Positions 35,322 to 43,850 of a DNA stretch of 64,000 bases are shown here, one piece after another. Made by a program: the position numbers and the translations under genes. Location: the NCBI RefSeq assembly GCF_039535235.1, contig NZ_BAAAWU010000001.1, positions 1-64,000 on the forward strand, written 5' to 3'. Origin of the DNA: Streptomyces roseoviridis (GTDB lineage Bacteria > Actinomycetota > Actinomycetes > Streptomycetales > Streptomycetaceae). Under the pieces are notes generated by a model. The model was not told the DNA's origin. It made no database searches and was given only the letters and a program-made list of their open reading frames with translations. Numbering within the stretch: position 1 is the stretch's first letter; each line of letters starts with the position of its first letter.

Positions 35322-35800
35322 TCACGTGACTCCTCCTGTGGTTCGGCCCGACGCGGGGTGGATGCCGGGCTGCTGGGTGTGCGGCGGCGGAACCGCCGCC
35401 GGGGCGGGCTGCGGGCGCAGGCCGTGGGCGGCCTCGCGCGCCCGCCGGCTGTCCTGGAGCGCGGCGGCCACCTTCACGGCGGCGGCTTCCAAGGTCTGGC
35501 GGGTCCGCTCCACCCTGTCGATGCCGGTCTCCGGCTTCAGGACGCGGCCGTCCCTCGGGCCGTCACGGAAGGACCGCGAGCGCGACCTCGAGGCGTCGGG
35601 CACGGCGACGGTGCCGGCACACGAACGCGCCGCGCACCACATACACCACGGCGACGGTGTCCACGGCGGCCAGAACGACATCGACCACCAGCCGCGCTAC
35701 ATCGACCACAACCGCAGGCCCGGACCCACACCGCCACGGCCACCGCCCGCGCCCGCTCGGCGAGCCCGGTCTTGAGGGCAATCGTGTTCCATTCATAGAC
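35322..35800 (-). pseudogene. MobF relaxase remnant, copy 3 (C-terminal coil)
   Basis: Pieces of the relaxase C-terminal region: TGLAERARAVAVAVWVRACG beside copy 1 (YGLAERARARAARP), VVDVVLAAVDTVAVVYVVRG with RGAFVCRH, then in another frame DRVERTRQTLEAAAVKVAAA and LQDSRRAREAAHGLRPQ. At least two frameshifts. It is the shortest and most decayed of the three copies. Confidence 0.55.
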
Positions 35801-35829
35801 CTCCGAGAGCGGGCTCAAGGCAGGCCACC

Positions 35830-36300
35830 ATGGACCACGCCGACCGTGGTCAGCACCAGACGCTGCTCCCCGCCCCCATCACGGTCACCGCCGCGTTCGA
35901 AGGCAGCGAGGACATCGCCGCCGCCGCGCGCCATCTGACCCGCGCCTCCCTGACCGAACCCGCAAGCCGTCCACGGCCTGCCCGTCACCGACCACGTCAC
36001 GGGCACGGTGCAGCTGATCGTCACCGAGCTGGTCACCAACGCCCGCAAACACGCCCCCGGGCCCAGCATCCTCACCCAAGAGCCCATCGAGGGCCCGATC
36101 CACGTCACCATGGGAGACAGCGATCCGGCCCTACCGATCCCCCGAGCCCCCGACCCCGACCGGCTCGGCCAGCACAGACCGCAGATCATCCTCGCCGTCA
36201 GCGAGGGCTTCACCCCCCGCCGTGAACCGGTCGGCAAACGCATCACCGCCACCATCACCCTGGCCGACGACCGCCTCGGCACCCCTGACGCCCCCCACCA
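35830..36300 (+). pseudogene. Anti-sigma factor-type ATP-binding protein (HATPase), frameshifted
   Basis: ATG 35830 begins TVTAAFEGSEDIAAAARHLT. Near 35955 the frame shifts to VHGLPVTDHVTGTVQLIVTE, LVTNARKHAPGPSILT (N-box of the RsbW/SpoIIAB kinase fold) and MGDSDPALPIPRAPDPDRLG, QIILAVSEGFTPRREPVGKR, ITATITLADD. This is the single-domain histidine-kinase-like ATPase common as anti-sigma factors in Streptomyces. It lies next to a broken STAS protein on the other strand, the natural partner class. Confidence 0.72.
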
Positions 36301-36395
36301 CTGTGTCCCCCCGAGGCTGCAGTCGATTCAACGGCCGAGGCCGGCCGGCGCCGCGTCATCGCCCGCGCCCGGGGGCGCCTCTACCGGAGCCCGGC

Positions 36396-36610
36396 TCAAG
36401 CGGTCAGGGCGTCGCGCGAGCCGGCCACGGTCGCGGTGTCGACGGCGAACAACTCATAGGTCTCGGTCAGGTGCAGCAGCCGCACAGGCGGAGGCTGAAG
36501 CCCGGTGACGGCGAGCAGGCCGCCCTCGGTGTCGGCGTCCACCTCCCCGCCGACGGTGATCACGGTGCGGTCCGGGTGCCGGTAGTGGGTCCGGCCGTGT
36601 CGCCTGTTCC
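36396..36610 (-). pseudogene. STAS-domain anti-anti-sigma factor, internal deletion
   Basis: The start of the domain (RTVITVGGEVDADTEGGLL) is joined directly to its end (AVTGLQPPPVRLLHLTETYE, then LFAVDTATVAGS). The middle third of a STAS domain, including the phosphorylated Ser region, is missing. The upstream part of the frame runs into a 5-base tandem repeat. It is non-functional. Confidence 0.6.
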
Positions 36611-36640
36611 TGCCGTGCCGTGCCGTGCCGTGCCGTGCCG
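36611..36640. repeat. Tandem repeat (TGCCG)x6
   Basis: Six perfect copies of TGCCG in a row, beside the deleted STAS gene. A slippage-prone microsatellite. Confidence 0.9.
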
Positions 36641-37214
36641 TGACAACCCTCCGTCGCCGTGACTCGTCACCCACCGCCATCCAGACAAACAACCGCACCC
36701 CCGTATAACCACAGCGGAGCCACCACCGGCGGGCCCCACGTCATCGACCGCGACGCCGGCACCTACACCGGATCCCTGCCGGGACTCGCGGCCACAACTC
36801 CTCCGACCGAAAGGCACCCCTACCCCCCTCACCTCGCCGTCCCCGCCCGCCCAAAATGGCCCGGCGAGGCAGAAGACGCCTCCAAATACGGCCGGCAACC
36901 CACCGACGCCTTGACCGAGCGCGCGGCGCGCGCCGGGGGCCTGCACCTGCCGGGCGCCGAACACGCCACGGTGGCAGAGCTCGGCGAGGTCGGGCAGGCG
37001 GATGCCGGGAAGGTCGGCGAGCAGGTCGGCCGGGGCGGCCTGGGTTGGCGCGGTCTGCGCGCCGGGGCCGAGGGAGCGGCGTTCGGATGGACTGACCTGT
37101 GACGGATCGGGTCCAGGCGGACCGGCGTCGCCCTGACGTTGGCCGGGCCCTGTCAGGTGTTGCTCGCACCTGCTGCCGGCCTGGCGGCCGTCCAGACCGG
37201 CGGACGGGGCGACG
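36641..37214. other. No supported gene
   Basis: Several long open frames exist on both strands, all with Arg/Pro/Gly-rich low-information composition. I see no domain, ribosome site or structured element that would support a gene. Confidence 0.4.
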
Positions 37215-37820
37215 TCACGCAGGGACGCCGAGGGGCGGGTGCTCCAGCACGCGGGGCCTGTACTCGACCAGCTGGATGCGGCCGTCGAAGGTCCGGTGAT
37301 CGATCATCTCGAGGGCAACGTCCGGATAGCCGTCATAGATGCGTTCTTCGCCCGTGGCCCCGGTGATCACCGGGAACATCACGACCCGGAAGCGGTCGAC
37401 GAGTCCGGCTCGCAGCAGGGACCGGCACAGGCTGAGGCTGCCGATCGTGCTGAGGAGCCCCGAGCCGCTCGACTTCATGGCGCGGACCGCCTCGACCGCG
37501 TCGTCGCGGACGAGCGTGGAGTTCGCCCACATCAGCGGCTCCTCGAGTGAGGAGGAGAACACCACCTTGGACGCTTGCGTGAGCTCGTCGACGGACGCCT
37601 CCTCCTCGGGCCGGAACTCGTCCTGGCCCTTCGGGACCTCGCCTGCGGCGAAGCCCGACATCAGGCGGTACGTGTTCGCTCCCATCAGGTAGGTGGCCTC
37701 GGGCTGCTCCCCGAGCCATGCGAGGTACTCCGGGCCCTCGAGGCCCCAGAAACCGGGCCATCCCTCTCCCGATGCGTGACCGTCGAGGGAGGTGATGAAG
37801 TCGACGAGAAGCTCCGACAT
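37215..37820 (-). CDS. Dihydrofolate reductase-fold (RibD C-terminal-like) protein
   Basis: 201 residues with the DHFR/RibD-C fold: SELLVDFITSLDGHASGEG at the start, TYLMGANTYRLMSGFA, SKVVFSSSLEEPLMWANSTL, SGSGLLSTIGSLSLCRSLLR (NADPH-binding loop) and GLVDRFRVVMFPVITGATGE. These proteins are putative NADPH-dependent reductases of unknown substrate, common in Streptomyces. ATG 37820 has AGGAAGGA upstream and is preferred to 37844. It is intact. Confidence 0.9.
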   Translation of the reverse strand: MSELLVDFITSLDGHASGEGWPGFWGLEGPEYLAWLGEQPEATYLMGANTYRLMSGFAAGEVPKGQDEFRPEEEASVDELTQASKVVFSSSLEEPLMWANSTLVRDDAVEAVRAMKSSGSGLLSTIGSLSLCRSLLRAGLVDRFRVVMFPVITGATGEERIYDGYPDVALEMIDHRTFDGRIQLVEYRPRVLEHPPLGVPA

Positions 37821-38056
37821 GGCGGTGTCCTTCCTAGGTGACACCAGCTTGGACCGGCCGGGAGACAGAAACTCATCGGCCCCGCCGTGAAGTGACGAGA
37901 AAACCCATGACGCCGCAGCCGATCAGATCAGCGGCGCGCCACCCGCGAACGGCCGAGCCCACCGTCACGCTCAGCCGGGCCGAGCACAAGGCTCTGACCG
38001 CGCTCCCGTGATGGCTACGCCTCTGGTGCGGACGGGTCCTGCGGTTGGATGGCCGG

Positions 38057-38336
38057 ATGGAACGTATCGAGGTTGAGCTGTTCACGGACGCGGGTGACGA
38101 TGCGGTAGTCCGTCTGCCCCCGCGTAGCTTTCCGGGCGGCGCTGATCCAGGGCGATTCCCTCTCGAGCATCCGTGACGACGTCGCTGGGATCGTAAAGGC
38201 CTGCGACCAGGGTGATGTCGATGAAGCCCGAGACGAGGCTGCCTTCCTCCTCTCCAACCTCGACGAGCTGCTGGCTCACTACACGGCGGCTCCGAAGGCA
38301 CACGACATTCCCATACCCTTCTACCAGGCTCCCTGA
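38057..38336 (+). pseudogene. DUF6959-like small protein, frameshifted
   Basis: ATG 38057 starts MERIEVELFTDAGDDAVVRL with PPRSFPGG. One base is missing near 38140 and the next frame continues LIQGDSLSSIRDDVAGIVKA, CDQGDVDEARDEAAFLLSNL, DELLAHYTAAPKAHDIPIPF to a stop at 38336. The combined product would be about 92 residues. Naming it DUF6959-like is from memory of the family pattern. Confidence 0.6.
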
Positions 38337-38904
38337 TCGCCCAGTTGCGACAGCTCGCACCTGGCGCTATGCGCTGAGAGGTGAAGAGATTGCAGGATCA
38401 GTCCGCCAGGGGATCACGCCGTCATGGAGCTGGAAACTGCCGATGACACGGTCTTCCCGGGCCTGGACTTCGTCGTGCGGCAGGCCGTGGCCGCGGATGA
38501 CCCCTTGATATCGACCCGGCTGTATGCGTGCCGCCAGGAGTGTGTCCCGCGTGCCCACCCCTGCGTGAGCAGTCAGCCGAGGAGAAGCCGGAGCACGGCT
38601 CGTGGCCCTCGCGCCACCGCCGGTGCGGGGCGGCCCCCACCCCATGAGGTCTGCGGACGGGAGAAGCCGCAGGCGCTGGCGGAACGGCCCCATGCACTCC
38701 ACGCCCATGTGGCCCCGACAACCACCGCCATGCTCTCGTTAGGGCAAGGGGTGAAGCACGCTCCATGGGCAGATGCGCGTCAGTGGCGCCGACCACGGAC
38801 AACCCCCAGTCGTGGACGGTGACGGTCGACGGCTGGCAGGTCGCCTGCGGACCACTCACTTCGCAGGCGGCACCACCCACCTGCGCGGTGGCCATGCTTG
38901 AGAC
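38337..38904. other. No intact gene; contains the left inverted-repeat arm
   Basis: No supported coding sequence apart from the repeated gene fragment at 38555-38665. The stretch ends at the integrase remnant. Confidence 0.35.
38555..38665. repeat. Left arm of an imperfect inverted repeat
   Basis: The reverse complement of 38555-38665 repeats at 39269-39446: GTCCGCAG-CCTCATGGGG at one end and CTCGGCTGACTGCTCACGCA at the other are almost identical. The right arm carries about 70 extra bases inside. The repeated segment looks like part of a gene (SAGLMGWGR... then CSEASSADCSRRGG). Confidence 0.7.
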
Positions 38905-39200
38905 GGGTGAGTCCGCCCGGGATCTGGGCGGCTTTGTGCTGCCGGAATCCGGTGGGCTGGTGCAGACGGCTGGTCCGGCGCGGCCGTACCTGTTGCCGAT
39001 CTTCGTCGAGTTGCAAGGGTGCGGGTGTCCGTCATCGACGGTCCGTTCGTACGGGATGGACCTGCTGCGCTGGTGTCGGTTCCTGGAGCGCTGGGGGCTG
39101 GTGTGGATCGGGTGATGCGAAGGGATCCCCGGGACTTCGCCCCCTGGATGCTGTCGCTCTGAAGCCGGTCCGGGTCCACTGGCGTCGGCGCGCCCTGCGC
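38905..39200 (+). pseudogene. Tyrosine recombinase (integrase) N-terminal remnant
   Basis: The fragment reads DLGGFVLPESGGLVQTAGPA, RPYLLPIFVELQGCG, STVRSYGMDLLRWCRFLERW, the SAM-like core-binding domain of actinobacterial tyrosine recombinases. A stop at 39113 and a frame change then lead to DFAPWMLSL and KPVRVHWRRR, normally one continuous stretch. The catalytic domain is missing. It is flanked by inverted-repeat arms. Confidence 0.65.
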
Positions 39201-39268
39201 CCCGACGAGGAGTACCGCACCCTTACCGACGCCGAATGGGAGGACTTCCTCGGCCACTACGGCGCCCC

Positions 39269-39446
39269 GTCCGCAGGCCTCATGGGGTGGGGGCGTCCCG
39301 CGCGGGTGGTGGTGCGGGACGGCCGCCGTTTCGTGCCGCGGCCGCTTCGTCGGAGCCAGGTGGAGAGCTTCCACCGGCAAGCGATAGAAGCGAGAGCCCC
39401 GGAGCCGTGCTCCGAGGCTTCCTCGGCTGACTGCTCACGCAGGGGT
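39269..39446. repeat. Right arm of the imperfect inverted repeat
   Basis: Inverted partner of 38555-38665. The plus-strand frame reads PSAGLMGWGRPARVVVRDGR, SQVESFHRQAIEARAPEP and CSEASSADCSRRGG, so this longer copy keeps more of the unknown gene fragment. Confidence 0.7.
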
Positions 39447-39474
39447 GGTTCAGAACTCGGTCTGACCTGAATTT

Positions 39475-39996
39475 TCAGGCCCTGACGCCGTTGACGCAGA
39501 CCGCGTGCGCGGTCAGGGTGACCGGCTGCGTTCCTTGATTCGTCCCGCTAACGCTGTACGCGATGGGTGCTTCGGTGCTGACGGTCGGAAGCGGATCCGC
39601 CGATTGGATCTGGAAGCCCTCAGGGAAGGCTGAGAAGCCACCGCCGGTGACCACTTTCCCTTCAGGGCACAGAGCAACGGCGCTGCCGAACTGGCCCGGC
39701 TCGACAACCGCGCTCTCGGACACCCTCTCCGCTCCGGTCACGCCTGTGCCATTTCCCCCGTTTGCTGCCGGGGCCGTCACCTCTGCGTTCTGGTTGCAGT
39801 TGATGTTCTGCGTGCCGGCGAAGGTGTTGCCGTGGCCTACCTGGCCCATCGGGTAACAGACCTGGAGGAGCGACACGTTGCCAAGCAGCGGTGAGAGGAG
39901 TCCCTCGTCGTTCTGAGCCAGAGCGCCGCCTGCACTGAGGAGAATCGAAGCCGCAGCAGCGGCAGTGACGGCGGCGAACCGCTGGGTGGGCTTCAC
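39475..39996 (-). CDS. Secreted protein of unknown function
   Basis: 173 residues from GTG 39996 (GGAGGAAAG upstream; a longer frame from 40041 is less likely). A signal peptide (FAAVTAAAAASILLSAGGAL, cut near ALA-QN) is followed by a Gly/Asn-rich beta domain: LLGNVSLLQVCYPMGQVGHG, TQNINCNQNAEVTAP, SAVALCPEGKVVTGGGFSAF and TNQGTQPVTLTAHAVCVNG. The CPEGKVVTGGGF segment and four cysteines fit a family of small secreted actinobacterial proteins. The role is unknown. Confidence 0.75.
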   Translation of the reverse strand: MKPTQRFAAVTAAAAASILLSAGGALAQNDEGLLSPLLGNVSLLQVCYPMGQVGHGNTFAGTQNINCNQNAEVTAPAANGGNGTGVTGAERVSESAVVEPGQFGSAVALCPEGKVVTGGGFSAFPEGFQIQSADPLPTVSTEAPIAYSVSGTNQGTQPVTLTAHAVCVNGVRA

Positions 39997-40558
39997 TCGA
40001 CCAAGCTTTCCTCCAGGGGTGCACCAAGAGCGGTGCATCAACGCACAGGATGGCGAGGGCCAACATGAAGTGATCAGAAACCACGCTGCGGCAATCGTGA
40101 ATTCCCCGTTCAGCCTGAGCAGGCGGCCAGGACCGGCCCGCCGCCACGCCGATAAACCCTTTGATCGGGCAGAACAGCCGTGATCGGCACAAACAGCAAC
40201 CGGGCCTTACACGCTGAAACTGACTACAACCGGCCCAACTCCGCTCGGCACACAACGCAGGACACCACACCAACCCTCCTCCCTCCCATGACCCGCGTCG
40301 TGATCGCCATGGGCGAGGAGTCCGCGCTCGTGGAGACCGGACGCACCCGGTCGCGGCCGCCGAGCTGCTCGGACGGGGAGTGACCGTCTTCCCGAGCCTT
40401 GCGGCGGATTGCGCGACGGAGAGTCCGGATGCCCGGGAAAGCCCGACGAGTTCGCGCGGCGGCTGCGCGAGGTCCTCGACGGCGCCTCGTGAGCCGCCCC
40501 CAGAAAGCGCACGTCCTCCCGGGAGCGAAGGGAGCGGCGGCGTTGCGCAGGTGGCCGG
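39997..40558. other. No intact gene; one coding fragment
   Basis: On the plus strand 40345-40492 carries a fragment spread over two frames (AAAELLGRGVTVFPSLAADC, then DEFARRLREVLDGAS), the C-terminal part of an unknown small protein. The promoter of the secreted protein gene lies at the left. Confidence 0.35.
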
Positions 40559-41884
40559 TCAGCGGCGGTCGTAGGCCGTGAAGGGCTTGACGGGTTCCTG
40601 AGCGCCGTAGCGGGCGACGATGAGGCGGTCCTTGTACTCGAAGACCTGGCTCACGTAGTCCATGTCTGCGGGCAGTTCGTAGACATCACGCCGGTCGCCC
40701 GTGGCGGGATCGAGGACATGGAGGCGGGCACCGTCGTCGTGCCAGGCGAGGACGGTGAGGTTTCCGTCGCCGAGGAGGAACCGGGCGCTCTCTCCGCCGT
40801 CCAGACGGTCGTCGTCGCGGGTGCCGCCCCACACGGGCGCGCCGGTGGTCAGGTCGAAGGCGGTCAGTCGGTACTCGTAACGGCTGAGCCGGACCGTGTG
40901 GCGGGGCACGACGTAGAGCCTGGCGCCGTCCACCGCCGCCGTGAGCCGATCGTCCTGCCTGATCTCGCCGTAGGGGCCGCTGAAATCGATCGGCGGGTTC
41001 GGGCGGCCGTTCCTGTCGAACGAGAGGTAGGCCCCGCCCTTCGAATCGCCGGACTCCGAGGCGGCCACGACCACGGGGTCGGCCGAGACGAACTCCGCGC
41101 GGCTGGTCCAGTGGATGGCGGTTCGGCCCCCGAGCGGACCGGACCACAGGAGCGCGCCCGACGCCGAGTCGAAGGCGGCGGCATGCAGTTCCGCGCCGAC
41201 CGGGATCGCGTCGTCCGAACGGTCGCCGGTGCCGCCGCACGCGAGGAGGGCGGCGACCTGGCGCTCGGCCACCGCGGTCCTGCCCGGGACGCAGCCCTGA
41301 GGGAGGGCCGCCTTCCAGCGCGGCTTCCCCGTGCGGACGTCCACGGCGTGCAGGTCGTCTCCCTTCGGGAACACCGCGATGCCGCCTCCCGCGGACACCG
41401 TGGAGGGACGGAAGTCCTGGAGCCCGGGGTCGGTGGCGGGATGCGGGGCCTGCCAGAGCTCCCGACCGTCGGTCATGTCCATGGCGACGAGGGTGGCGCA
41501 GGGCTTGCCCTTGGCCGAGGCGGAAGGGCCGTCCCCGTCGCGGGTGAGGACCAGCACGGAGCGGTCGGCGTCGGCGGCGGCGTGGCAGACGGCCGAGCGG
41601 CCGGGCGGCACGTACTCCCAGCGCCGCTCGCCGCTGGAGGCGTCGTATCCGCGCACCGCGTCGAAGCGGCTGTGGACCAGGGTGTCGCCGGCCAACCAGG
41701 CGCCGTTGCCCTGGCTTTCGGCCCTGCGGTCCACGGGCGTGTCCCAGGCGACCTCCATGTCCTCGGCCCACAGGCCGCACCCCGCGGCGAGACAGCAGAG
41801 AGCGACCACGGCCGCCACCGTCCTGACCAGGCGGCGGCGACCGGTGCTCCGGCCGGCCGGTAGGTCGTTGTCGTGCACGGTCAT
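40559..41884 (-). CDS. PQQ-type beta-propeller lipoprotein
   Basis: 441 residues. A basic N-terminus is followed by a helix with lipobox (VAALCCLAAGC), predicting an outer-face lipoprotein. The mature part has repeated PQQ/quinoprotein-like propeller blades: AVRGYDASSGERRWEYVPPG, LVAMDMTDGRELWQAPHP, LHAVDVRTGKPRWKAALP, AAFDSASGALLWSGPL, TAFDLTTGAPVWGGTR and LHVLDPATGDRRDVYELP. In Streptomyces such proteins are sensors or scaffolds; cofactor binding is doubtful. ATG 41884 is chosen over the upstream ATG 41908. It is intact and marks the change to well-kept genes. Confidence 0.85.
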   Translation of the reverse strand: MTVHDNDLPAGRSTGRRRLVRTVAAVVALCCLAAGCGLWAEDMEVAWDTPVDRRAESQGNGAWLAGDTLVHSRFDAVRGYDASSGERRWEYVPPGRSAVCHAAADADRSVLVLTRDGDGPSASAKGKPCATLVAMDMTDGRELWQAPHPATDPGLQDFRPSTVSAGGGIAVFPKGDDLHAVDVRTGKPRWKAALPQGCVPGRTAVAERQVAALLACGGTGDRSDDAIPVGAELHAAAFDSASGALLWSGPLGGRTAIHWTSRAEFVSADPVVVAASESGDSKGGAYLSFDRNGRPNPPIDFSGPYGEIRQDDRLTAAVDGARLYVVPRHTVRLSRYEYRLTAFDLTTGAPVWGGTRDDDRLDGGESARFLLGDGNLTVLAWHDDGARLHVLDPATGDRRDVYELPADMDYVSQVFEYKDRLIVARYGAQEPVKPFTAYDRR

Positions 41885-42220
41885 GTCCCCGTCCCCCTCG
41901 TTCCTCACCGGCGATCATCCTAAGGATCCGGCGCGCGCCGGAGAAAGGGTTCTCCTGTGGTCCCGGACGAGACGGTGCGGACGGCAGGACGCCCCATGCG
42001 GGCCGCCTGCCCGCTCGCCCTGCCCGGAGGGGAAGCGCGCCCGGACCGATCCCCGTGACACCTGGCGCTCTCCGGAAAGTCCGTGGCGCCCTGTGCTGAG
42101 GACCGGTGGACGGCGAGACGGCACAGTCGTCGTGTGCCTCCCGGACCACGCGCCCGGCGCGTGGTGGACACCGGAGAGGAGGGCCGGGAGGGTCCCGGCC
42201 GCTGAGTGAGGGGGTCGTAC
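41885..42220. other. Divergent promoter region, no gene
   Basis: Between the lipoprotein gene and the peptidoglycan-binding protein gene. No protein-like frame. A GC-rich hairpin-like run (CCACGCGCCCGGCGCGTGG, 42148-42166) is present, and the last 20 bases give the ribosome site (GAGGGGG) of the next gene. Confidence 0.4.
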
Positions 42221-42745
42221 ATGACGGCGTGGAAGCGTGTCCGGGCGGCGGGCGGTGTGGCGGTCGCGGTGACGGCGGCGGTCCTGGTCGGGGCCTCGCC
42301 GGCCGCGGCCAGCGGTGACTACAGCGGCCTCGCGTTCGTGCGCGGAGGCTCGGGCTTCTCGGACGACTGGAACGACGAGGGGATCCTGTCCACCAGTCGT
42401 CACGCCTCGTCGAACGCCACGTGCCTGTGGCAGAAGATCCTGTGGGCGGACGGCCACCTGGCGTGGAACGAGATCGACGGCGCCTTCGGCGACAGGACGA
42501 AGCAGGCCACGATCGCCTGGCAGCGCGCCTACGTGGGTTCGGCGGACGGCGTGGTCGGCAAGGACACGTTCGGCAAGGCCGGTCAGTGGCTGAAGGACAC
42601 GGACGGGAACGGCTCCGTGGACACGTACCAGGGCAGCGGAGGCCGCTCCTTCGCGGTGTCCCGGGACGGGGACGGTGACTACACCTTCTACGACCGCAAC
42701 GGCGACAAGCGCGTGGCCGGCTACAACTACGAGACCTGCGGCTGA
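42221..42745 (+). CDS. Secreted peptidoglycan-binding domain protein
   Basis: 174 residues. The signal peptide (AVAVTAAVLVGASPAAASGD) is followed by a PG_binding_1-type helical domain: CLWQKILWADGHLAWNEIDG, AFGDRTKQATIAWQRAYVGS, ADGVVGKDTFGKAGQWL. The last 50 residues (GGRSFAVSRDGDGDYTFYDR, with NGDKRVAGYNYETCG) are a short Asp/Gly beta region with two cysteines in total. It likely binds the cell wall; no catalytic domain is present. ATG 42221 has GAGGGGG upstream. Confidence 0.85.
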   Translation: MTAWKRVRAAGGVAVAVTAAVLVGASPAAASGDYSGLAFVRGGSGFSDDWNDEGILSTSRHASSNATCLWQKILWADGHLAWNEIDGAFGDRTKQATIAWQRAYVGSADGVVGKDTFGKAGQWLKDTDGNGSVDTYQGSGGRSFAVSRDGDGDYTFYDRNGDKRVAGYNYETCG

Positions 42746-42815
42746 CCTCGGTGGAGACCGGGGGCCGGAGCGCTTGCCGTCCCAGCCCTCGGGCGGCGTC
42801 CCGCCGGAAGGCCGG

Positions 42816-43796
42816 TCACGGCCGGTCGCCACGCCGGACCGCCGCGCGGTAGGCGGCCGGAGGCATGCCGACGGCGGCCTTGAAGGCCCGCGTGAAGTCC
42901 GACGCCCTCGGATACCCCCACCGGGCGCCGATCACGCTCACCGGGGAGGCGTCGAACAGCGGGTCCTCCAGGTCCCGGCGGCAGTGGCCGATCCGCTCCC
43001 GGCGGATCGTGTCGCTCACGGTGCTCTCGAAGGACGCGTAGGCCCTGTGCAGGGTCCTCGGGGACACGTGGTGGGCGGCGGCGACGGCGGCCGGGTCGAG
43101 CTCCGGGTCGTGCAGGTTGGCCGCGATGAACTCCCTGCTGTCGTGGTAGAGAGCGGCGGCCCTCGACGGCGCGGGCAGCTCGCCCGCCCGCTCGGTGTGC
43201 CCCGCGACGACGGACGCGGCGAGCTGCACGAGAGTGCCCGCCATCCTGACCCGGTCGCTGTCGTCGAAGTCGTCCGGCGCCCCGCCCAGGGTGCCGAGTG
43301 TCTCCCGCAGCACCCGCTTCAGGCCCTTCGACGCCGTCAGGGGCGTCGCGCAGGCGGCGGCGACCAGCTTGTCCGGCAGCCGCATCGCGCTGCGCGGGAA
43401 CTGCAGCAGCAGGCATGCGCCCGGTTGACCGTCCGGTCCGGCCACGACGTCGACGGGGCGGGAACTGTCGTACAGGACGAGGTCCCCCGGACCACAGACG
43501 GCCCGGCGGCCGGCCTGCTCGACGGTGTGGCGGCCGGACGTGATCAAGGCCAGCTGGTGGAGCTCGGGATCCGAGCGGCGGATGTGCGCGGCCGACCGGT
43601 GGCAGGCCAGGGGCCGGTAGGTCAGGACGGACAGCTGCGCCGGTCCGAGCGTCGTGGCCCGCATGCGGGCGTCGAACCGCTCAGGATCGGGAAACCGCAG
43701 ACGTGTCGTCAGCAGGGCCCGCGCCGTGGCCGCGGCCCATGCCTCGGTGCGTTCCGGTCGCGGTAAGGACGACGTGTCCAGCACGGTCGTCGGCAT
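42816..43796 (-). CDS. AraC-family regulator with AraC-binding-like domain
   Basis: 326 residues. The N-terminal half is an AraC-binding-like cupin (SVLTYRPLACHRSAAHIRRS, ITSGRHTVEQAGRRAVCGPG, DLVLYDSSRPVDVVAGP). The C-terminal half is the HTH_18 pair: DPAAVAAAHHVSPRTLHRAY and SPVSVIGARWGYPRASDFTR, ending AFKAAVGMPPAAYRAAV. It is upstream-adjacent to a SARP regulator gene on the same strand (55 bp between), so the two may be co-regulated. Its ligand is unknown. Confidence 0.9.
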   Translation of the reverse strand: MPTTVLDTSSLPRPERTEAWAAATARALLTTRLRFPDPERFDARMRATTLGPAQLSVLTYRPLACHRSAAHIRRSDPELHQLALITSGRHTVEQAGRRAVCGPGDLVLYDSSRPVDVVAGPDGQPGACLLLQFPRSAMRLPDKLVAAACATPLTASKGLKRVLRETLGTLGGAPDDFDDSDRVRMAGTLVQLAASVVAGHTERAGELPAPSRAAALYHDSREFIAANLHDPELDPAAVAAAHHVSPRTLHRAYASFESTVSDTIRRERIGHCRRDLEDPLFDASPVSVIGARWGYPRASDFTRAFKAAVGMPPAAYRAAVRRGDRP

Positions 43797-43850
43797 GACG
43801 GTCCCCCATGAGGTGCATGCGACAGGTGGTCGCGTACGGTCAAGGTGCCG

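Noticed and set aside
36641..37214. Several 80-150 codon frames on both strands
   Set aside because: Arg/Pro/Gly-rich text, no ribosome site, no family pattern.
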